From Miscanthus floridulus (lineage: Eukaryota; Streptophyta; Magnoliopsida; Poales; Poaceae), in contig NC_089591.1 of NCBI RefSeq assembly GCF_019320115.1, positions 56,420,078 through 56,484,077 of the forward strand: a stretch of DNA of 64,000 nucleotides, written 5' to 3'. This document shows, piece by piece, positions 58,701 to 64,000 of the stretch (positions are counted from its first letter, which is position 1; each line of letters begins with the position of its first letter). A program made the position numbers and the translations under genes. The notes below the pieces were generated by a model. The model saw only the letters and a list, made by a program, of their open reading frames with translations. It was not told the DNA's origin and ran no database searches.

Positions 58701-58750
58701 TCATCCTCTTGGACCAACTGGCCCCTCTTCCTTGAACAGGCACTACCCAT
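52734..58750 (-). CDS. Leucine-rich repeat protein (At1g15740-like), 15 exons, 581 aa
   Basis: Exons in coding order: 58750-58544, 58463-58335, 57903-57696, 57567-57421, 57073-56999, 56900-56829, 56644-56573, 55627-55556, 55380-55309, 54719-54648, 54432-54361, 53862-53719, 53584-53513, 53141-52995 and 52918-52734. They sum to 1746 nt with every junction GT-AG and no lesion. The start MGSACSRKRGQ matches the Arabidopsis homologue as remembered; an in-frame ATG at 58792 would add 14 residues. MGSACS fits an N-myristoylation signal (Gly2, Ser6) with Cys5 available for palmitoylation. Residues about 77-95 (SLLPRDLSQQIFSEL) look F-box-like but weak. Roughly 18 repeats of the cysteine-containing/plain LRR type (LxxLxLxxCxITDxGLxxL) follow to the end at SVRPE. 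Most repeat exons are 72 nt in the same phase. Function is undefined; a scaffold or ubiquitin-ligase adaptor is possible. Confidence 0.93.
53317..53424 (+). mobile_element. 5'-truncated Au-like SINE in an LRR-gene intron
   Basis: It keeps only the 3' part: gcagcctctccgcagattttgc, ggggggaaggcttgcctcgg, cactcatgtgggagcctccgg, and the end ggcactgggtctgcccttttt. The same family as 41563-41733, in opposite orientation. It is flanked by copies of a 43-44 bp segment (53273-53316 and 53425-53467) differing at two positions. Confidence 0.8.
54042..54256. mobile_element. MITE in an LRR-gene intron ('gtgtttggtttgagg' family)
   Basis: The left end ggtgtttggtttgaggaacc has inverted counterparts at the right (ggaaaccaaacaaaaaag, then cccaccaaacacgc). 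It contains gttcatcccataaat and attcctcaattcttat blocks typical of this grass MITE. The right boundary is approximate. Confidence 0.55.
55800..56115. mobile_element. LINE-like 3' tail in an LRR-gene intron
   Basis: Low-complexity, G/T-rich DNA ending in cttctaataatatgtgagcaatgctctagccactctttcgaaaaaag resembles a LINE 3' end. gtagtt occurs on both sides as a possible short TSD. A tandem piece (gttaatggtttgtcgtag) is duplicated at about 55858 and 55894. Confidence 0.45.
57211..57348. repeat. 76-bp tandem duplication in an LRR-gene intron
   Basis: cattattcacgttcaaacag begins at 57211 and again at 57287. The second copy is cut after actaagtctt. The copies are identical where they overlap, so the event is recent. 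It lies between exons and does not touch a splice site. Confidence 0.85.
58039..58165. mobile_element. Stowaway MITE, near-perfect palindrome, in an LRR-gene intron
   Basis: Ends ctcccatcgttccagataat and ttggaacagaggga g are inverted and flanked by TA on both sides (58037-58038 and 58166-58167), the Stowaway TSD. The arms continue as ggccattttggcttttctag / ctagaaaagctaaaatgacc, leaving a loop of about 25 bases. Confidence 0.9.
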
Positions 58751-59580
58751 GATGTCACCACTACCCGCGTGCACTGAACTTAAACCAATCAATCACTCCT
58801 GGCCTCGGTGATCAGGGGGGAAACAGACACAACAATATGAGTTGTGACTGATGATTGTCAGATTTTTTTTTATGATCTTATCATCCACTCCCCGCGTGAT
58901 CGTGACCAGGGACAGACTTCACTTCCGTCTCCATCCTGCAGGCAACATAAAAAATTCGCATGATTTTCAGAGTTTGTTTTTTACTCACTGCAGCAAACAA
59001 GCTCGCAAGGCATAGCTAGACTAGATGCAGTTCCACGCAATCAGGCCTCTTACAAAGTTACAACGACCCGCTGCCAGTCCTAAATGCAATCAACCCCACC
59101 AGGATAAATTGATCCTACTCCTATACCACAGTAAACGCAGCCATCGCCTGCGGAGAGAGCGAAGCATAAATCCTGCGAGCGTACGATTGTCCATTGAAAC
59201 ACAAATAGCCCCAAGATAACTAACTGCATCAAATGTTCTTCACAAATTACCACACAAACTACCACTAGAGAGTAAGAAAAACAGAAGAATGCCCGAAATC
59301 CCGACCCGCAATCTCCAAACCAAGAGGAAAATTCGCAAGCACTGCACCGGCACGCTGAACAGATCAACAACCACCGAAAAAATCGCACCAAATTAACAGG
59401 AAAGAGGATAAAACTACCTGATCGGATATGCGATTCTCACCGGGAGGCCGCTGAACCAACGAGCCAGGGTTTAGCCTGGGATTCCAGCTAAAATAAGCTA
59501 GCCGCCTCGAATCATCATCGCATCTAATCTAGATTAGACGAACCCACACGAGAGAGAAGGGGGAAGAGAGAGCGACAGGG
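58751..59580 (-). promoter_or_regulatory. 5' UTR with an intron, and proximal promoter, of the LRR gene
   Basis: Upstream of the ATG a 5' UTR exon runs to 58935, where TTGCCTGCAG (minus strand) is a good acceptor. The donor CAG|GTAGTT at 59418/59417 gives a leader intron of about 480 bp. The upstream leader is purine-rich on the plus strand (gagagagaagggggaagagagagc, 59551-59575). The start of transcription was not fixed. The long-TIR element begins about 30 bp further up, at about 59609. Confidence 0.55.
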
Positions 59581-59756
59581 GCCACGAAGGGGGATTATTA
59601 ACTGCAGATAGCACTTTAACGGTTGCTACCATATTTTCACCGGTAGATAGAGAAAACTGACACAACTTTACACAGTTGCTCACGTGGCACGTCAGCCACG
59701 CAAGTCGGTGGATCCGAGTGTGTAAGTCACATAAAATTTCCCTCGTGTCCTCGTCT

Positions 59757-59998
59757 TAGGCTGTTGTCTAGTTCGTGAAATTTAAAAATTTGGCTATGGT
59801 AGTATTTTTATTTTTATTTGGTAATTAGTGTTTAATCATGTACTAATTAGGCTCTAAACGTTCGTCTCGCGATTTTCAACCAAACCGTACAATTAGTTTT
59901 TTTTGTCTACATTTAATGCTCCATGCACGTATCGCAAGATTCGATGTGATGGCTATTGTAGCACTTTTTGAGAAACTTTTTAGGAACTAAACGCAGCC
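59757..59998. mobile_element. MITE copy nested in the long-TIR element
   Basis: Core features gtatttttatttttatttgg, cgttcgtctcgcgatttt, aattagttttttttgtct and gctccatgcacg occur in family order, between ggctgttgtctagttcg and ggaactaaacgcagcc. Confidence 0.7.
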
Positions 59999-60744
59999 TT
60001 ACTCGGTTTGTCTCTCGGCTACAAGAAAAAGGAAAATAGAGGGAGTAGGATCACTGCGGCTAGGTGCTGGACAAAGAGCCTGCCTAGGGACGCCGAGTGT
60101 GGGTCCGGCTAAGCACGTCGGACTACGGTAGGAGGAGGCCGCGGTGGTAAGGTGGGCCTAGGGTCGGTGCATGTGAACTCGTCGGTGACCGAAACGCGCC
60201 TGGGCATTCGGTGGACGTCGGTTCACAGCGAGGCCCGAAGTGACGGTGTTCCTGGCCGGTGCAGCACCCTCACGCGTGTTGCTGCTGTGTTGGCGAGCGG
60301 TGGGGGTGTGGCGGTGTTTGGGCGGCGCAGGACAGGGGCCAAGCCGCAGCCATGTTGTGCGTGTAGCGCACTCGCGTGCAGGAGCGTCGTCACGACGGCG
60401 GACGTCGAGAGGGAGCGCGGACTCGGCCTACGCCGGTCGGTGTGGAAGGTGTGCCGGTGCTCTATGCCTCGCCGTCTTGGGCAAAGGAAGGCTCACTGAC
60501 GGCGGTCGAAGACAGGGTGCGTAACGCGGCGCCTGGCTCGGTGCCTGAGCGAGCCGGAACAAGTTCGCGAAGGGTCGCAGCGCGGCGTCCGTGCTGTGAT
60601 GTCCACCGGGTTCGCAGGCTTGGTGACTGATGCCAGCGGCGCTTCACTCGAATCCCCGTCGTGGCGTCGCGCATCTAGGCAGAAAAACACCGTGGTGGCT
60701 AGGACGACGAGGCGGCTTGGTGAAAAAGCACGAGAAGGAGATGG

Positions 60745-61230
60745 TCAGAGCTCCCTGTTCGTTTCGATCTGCATCCTCCTCTGCGCCACGTACGCCTCTA
60801 CGACGCCCACGAACGCGTCGCGCAGCGCCACGTACGCCTCCTACGGCAGCCGCGTCGCAGTCGTGCCTATGTCCATCACCATGCCGTCGTCGCCGTCCTT
60901 GGTCAGCTGGAACAAGCGGCACCCACGCGGGCCCCTGGCACCGCCTCGCTCTGCCCGAGCACCAGCGACCCAGCGTTGACGACGGCAGAGCCGTCGTGGC
61001 TAGCAAGACAGTAGCTAAAAGCGTAGGAGGCGAACTCGTGGTGGCGACCATCGCGTCGGCGGAGCCACCGTGGCCGCCCAACTCCGGCATCTCGAAGAAC
61101 AGCGCCACGGCGTCGCGTGTGAGACCCTCGCATGCCAGGTCACCATGCCCCCGTGCACGAAAACCACGTCCGGGCTGTCGTCGGCCGGGAGAGCAATGAT
61201 GCCATTGCGAAAGCTTCGCTCGTGGTCCAC
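60745..61230 (-). pseudogene. Nepenthesin-type aspartyl protease fragment, decayed
   Basis: Minus-strand pieces in different frames recall the second half of a plant A1-family aspartyl protease. About 61060-60960 reads FSYCLASHDGSAVVNAGSLV then LGQSEAVPGA. About 60875-60745 reads MVMDIGTTATRLP-stop-EAYVALRDAFVGVVEAYVAQR and ends QIETNREL-stop. DIGTT corresponds to the second catalytic D-S/T-G-T motif with Ile in place of Ser/Thr. Frame changes and the stop after TRLP make it non-functional. A longer minus-strand open frame (60644-61267) is a shadow in another phase. Confidence 0.55.
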
Positions 61231-61572
61231 GCCTGGATGACCCGTCTCGGTTCAAGCTAGAGGCCATGGCGGCTTGTGCGGGGAGCTTTCTGGACAGTAG
61301 AGGAAGAAGTCATCCATGGCCATTGAATGCTTGATAGATGACTCAGATCGCAGTCAACCAGGGTCAATTATGCGGTGTAACAAACAGCTTGCCAGTTAGC
61401 GATGTGTATAGGAAGAAGGCAGGGGGCAACAGGGACATTTTGCGTGACCTGTAGACTCGGATCCACCCTGGCGTGCGTGGCTGGTGTGTCACGCGAGCAA
61501 ATATGGTAAATTTATATTAGTTTTCTCTATCTACTGGTAAAACTGTAGTGGTAATCGTTAAAGTACTATATG

Positions 61573-62578
61573 AAAAGATGTCAATCGGTGTATTGATAAA
61601 CACCTGATCATTTCTGTGGTTTATGGGTCCACTGATATTATTTTGATAGGAGAGAAAAACGATATATCATTGCTGATAAGTATAACTGTTACGAGGCTGA
61701 AAAAATAATAATCCCCCACGAAGGGGAGGAGGAGAGGCGGAGAATTTAAAGCGAGAGACGAAGCAGCGCGTGAGTTCCACGTGTCGTCAGTAGACACTTA
61801 GCTTGCACGACAGAATTCCATCACTGACATGTGGGGTATGGACTGCGTTGGTCCGGGTGTCAGTGATTACGTTTGCGAATGGGTTGGTGGCTGATAGGGA
61901 TGGGGATGGGGGCCACACCACAGGGAAGCGAAGAGGATAAGGCAAAGGAAGAGAGAGAGAGAGAGAGAGGGACCCGGGGCGCAAGGCACGGGCACGGCAC
62001 CGCAGCAGCCCCCCGGGTTGCGCCTGCCGGTTTTGTGGGCCCGTGGCCGCTGGTCCGTCCTATGGCCTACACGTGGGCCCCGCGCTTTTACTAGGTCAGT
62101 TACGATTTTAATTCGGCTGTGGCGTACGTGTACCATTTTGTAGCGTCCTGCTCCTCCCGCGATCTCGTATCTACCCACGTTGTACGGTTAGCGTACTAGG
62201 TACTATACACGTACGTTTGCACCTGCAATTTCCGATTTCTCCATGGTTGCATTTGCACATGCATCCTGCCTTGTGTATCAACATTTAGGATTTTCTATAT
62301 AGATAAATAAATGTGTAGTCCATCGGTCCCAAAATAAATATCCATCTTATATTTTGTTTGACTAAAGTTTATAGAAAGTTGAATCAACATATATAACGTG
62401 ATTCATCTAACACGTATTACAAATATCGGTATTTGTTATATATTTAGTCAAATTAAAATAGTTTGAATCCTTCAAATATGAGATTGAGACTTACTCCAGG
62501 ACGGCGTGATAAAGTACGGTCTTGTCAAGCATTTTCAATCAATCATATAATAATAACTACATGCTACTACCACTCTTA
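61573..62578. other. Intergenic stretch with a short MITE and a GA repeat
   Basis: At 61615-61695 there is a worn copy of the 'gagagaaaaacgatatatca' MITE family. A (GA)n run is at about 61951-61969. 62320-62500 resembles one arm of a Stowaway element (catcggtcccaaaataaata, tatttagtcaaatt). No gene recognised; the open frames at 61787-62178 overlap on both strands. Confidence 0.45.
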
Positions 62579-62835
62579 CCCTCCATGTTTATAAAGGAAG
62601 TTGTTTTAAGGTTGTCTTACAGTCAAATATTTTAAACTTTGACTACAAATAAATTCTATTCGATTGAGTTTAAAAATATGAAAGTGATGTAAGTAGATTC
62701 ATCTCGAAATGTAGTTTTATAAAAGTATATATTGACTATATTTTATAAATATTTTATAGTAAAAATTAGCGATCAAACTTGTTTTGAAGACCATGGCGAT
62801 GTCCAAAACGTCTTCATTTAGGGATATGGAGGGAG
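62579..62835. mobile_element. Stowaway-like MITE
   Basis: Starts ccctccatgtttataaagga after TA and ends tcatttagggatatggagggag before TA. The interior is AT-rich with aaactttgactacaaataaa. Confidence 0.65.
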
Positions 62836-63140
62836 TATCATTTAACGACGTTGATTTTATAGGTTGGCGATATGATACTGAGTTTAGTTGGCTACGTTGA
62901 GGGCTAAACTTTAGACTAGTTTAGCTCACTGTATGGTCAAATGGACTAATTATATTTTTGTGAAGTTAACTAAATTTTAGACATTATTTTCAACCATTTG
63001 TTTGGAGCCTAAGAGCTAAATTGGTGTAAAGTTTAGTGGTTACAATTTAGACTATACTAGAAAAACCAGGCGCGGCCATGTCGCGCCCTTTCTAGATTGG
63101 ACAGTATATTTAACAGTATCAATATATAGTTGGAATTTGT

Positions 63141-63313
63141 CGAAGGGGTGGGTCTAGTGCAAGCGGTAGAGTCTTACCGCCTGTGACCGGAAGGTCCTGG
63201 GTTCGAGTCACGGTCTCCTCGCATTGCACAGGCGAGGGTAAGGCTTGCTACTGACACCTTTCCCTAGACCCCGCATAGAGCGGGAGCTCTCTGCACTGGG
63301 TACGTCATTTTTT
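63141..63313 (+). mobile_element. Full-length tRNA-derived SINE (Au-like) with 20-bp TSD
   Basis: A perfect 20-bp repeat aatatatagttggaatttgt flanks it (63121-63140 and 63314-63333). The head has A-box tagtgcaagcggtagagtc and B-box ggtcctgggttcgagtc. The body gagggtaaggcttgctactg and cccgcatagagcgggagctc leads to the end ctctgcactgggtacgtcat and a T run. It is related to, but distinct in its 5' half from, the SINE at 41563. Confidence 0.9.
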
Positions 63314-63444
63314 AATATATAGTTGGAATTTGTGCATGAGCATTTTTCGTATACTCACGTACAAATTTTTAGTACAAAAAATGTATATATGAGTATGTGA
63401 GAACTCATGTACAAAAGTTTTTGGTACACACTCAATGCCTACTA

Positions 63445-63705
63445 CTCCCTCCGTTCTTTTTTACATAACACATTAGGTTTGTCCTAAGTCAAATATTACA
63501 ATCTTTGGCCACCCATTTGTCTAAAAAAAATTATAGTTTTACAACCTATGAATCATATAATGTGAAAATGTTTTTCATATAGTGAATCTAAAAACATAAA
63601 TCTTATATCATGAATCTATATCATTTTTAGAAAATTGATGGTCAAAGATACAAATGTTTGAGTTAAGACAAACCTAATAGGACATATAAATAAAAACAGA
63701 GGGAG
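63445..63705. mobile_element. Stowaway MITE with TA duplication
   Basis: Ends ctccctccgttcttttttac and gtaaaaa-type inverted counterpart ataaaaacagagggag are flanked by TA on both sides (63443-63444 and 63706-63707). The inner arms taggtttgtcctaagtcaaa / gagttaagacaaacctaata are also inverted. Confidence 0.85.
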
Positions 63706-64000
63706 TACTTGAGTCCAATGTTATAACAAAGCACTTCCAACACAAAAGAAAAGAAAAGAAAAAGGAGCATAGCTCTTGCTATATCAATCATATAATACAC
63801 AGGAGAGGTCTCAGATTAAGCAAAAGCTATTATCAAAATTGACTTTAGTAAAGTAGTCATTGTACTTATAGCACTTCGGTAGACATGGGAATAAACATGT
63901 GGATGTATAGATATAACAAAAGCAAAGTCATCTTAAAATATATTCATTTCTTGTCTTATGTCATTGATAATCAAGGAAAATACACAGTAACAGATTGCAA

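Larger units (their letters stand above)
59609..61572. mobile_element. Long-TIR (Pack-MULE-like) element carrying an aspartyl-protease fragment
   Basis: The left arm (about 59609-59740) contains actttaacggttgctacc, ggtagatagagaaaactg, cagccacgcaagtcggtgga and gtgtgtaagtcac. The right arm (about 61435-61572) carries all of these inverted (gtagtggtaatcgttaaagt, agttttctctatctactgg, ggatccaccctggcgtgcgt, gcgtgacctgtagact). The arms have moderate identity. Inside are a MITE (59757-59998), a GC-rich unrecognised block (60040-60640) and a decayed protease piece (60745-61230). TSD not detected. It lies just upstream of the LRR gene's first leader exon and could supply or disturb its promoter. Confidence 0.65.

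Noticed and set aside
58775..58792. Upstream in-frame ATG of the LRR gene as the true start
   Set aside because: The downstream start gives the MGSACSRKRG terminus shared with the Arabidopsis homologue as remembered; the 14 added residues have no such support.
60644..61267. Longest minus-strand open frame (207 residues) in the long-TIR element
   Set aside because: Arg/Gly/His-rich composition typical of an out-of-phase shadow; the protease-like motifs lie in the other frames.
63150..63230. Possible tRNA gene
   Set aside because: A and B boxes are present but no cloverleaf closes; it is the head of a SINE with a flanking TSD.

Overview
The window is nuclear DNA from a grass. The combination of grass-type tRNA-derived SINEs, Stowaway MITEs, Tekay/Del and Reina chromoviruses and the close fit of the genes to cereal orthologues suggests a PACMAD grass, most likely Andropogoneae (sorghum / Miscanthus / sugarcane relatives). 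It has intron-rich eukaryotic genes, no operons and very high transposon load.

Layout. (1) 1-16468 is nested retrotransposons. A Tat-like Ty3/gypsy element on the minus strand (gag pieces at 1-885 and 15301-15974, PBS and one 472-bp LTR at 15975-16468) is interrupted by an LTR-like fragment (886-2338) and a complete 12.96-kb Tekay/Del-type chromovirus (2339-15300) with two 3594-bp LTRs, a tRNA-iMet PBS, a PPT and a decayed polyprotein. The Tekay copy has no matching target-site duplication. (2) 16469-25134 is gene-poor and MITE-rich. It includes a long-terminal-inverted-repeat element (20304-22790) carrying subtilase gene fragments and promoter-like DNA. (3) 25635-33112 (+) is an intact 3-exon nodulin-like/MFS transporter gene (NFD4-like). 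Its large introns hold LINE tails, MITEs and a plastid-derived tRNA-Trp fragment. (4) 33113-39055 has a hairpin-type element with about 376-bp arms, an internally repetitive stretch and a triple tandem array of about 400-bp units. (5) 39056-49510 (+) is an 8-exon mitochondrial calcium uptake (MICU) gene. Intron 1 carries a Reina chromovirus (TSD aattg), which contains a solo LTR (TSD tagag), which contains a SINE. Exon 4 is one base short, so the reading frame breaks. (6) 50331-52497 is a second large inverted-repeat element. (7) 52734-58750 (-), with 5' UTR up to about 59580, is an intact 15-exon leucine-rich-repeat gene (At1g15740-like) in which most exons encode exactly one 24-residue LRR. 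(8) 59609-61572 is a third long-TIR element, carrying a decayed aspartyl-protease fragment. (9) 61573-64000 is intergenic with Stowaway MITEs and a full-length SINE with a perfect 20-bp TSD.

The three host genes are independent single-copy-type plant genes: a membrane transporter, a mitochondrial Ca2+ sensor and an LRR protein with a possible lipid anchor. The main points of interest are the MICU frameshift, the layered insertions dated by TSDs, two long-TIR elements that both carry protease gene pieces, and several perfect-hairpin-forming loci that could produce small RNAs. All calls come from reading the sequence. Family names rest on remembered motif patterns, with no database search.
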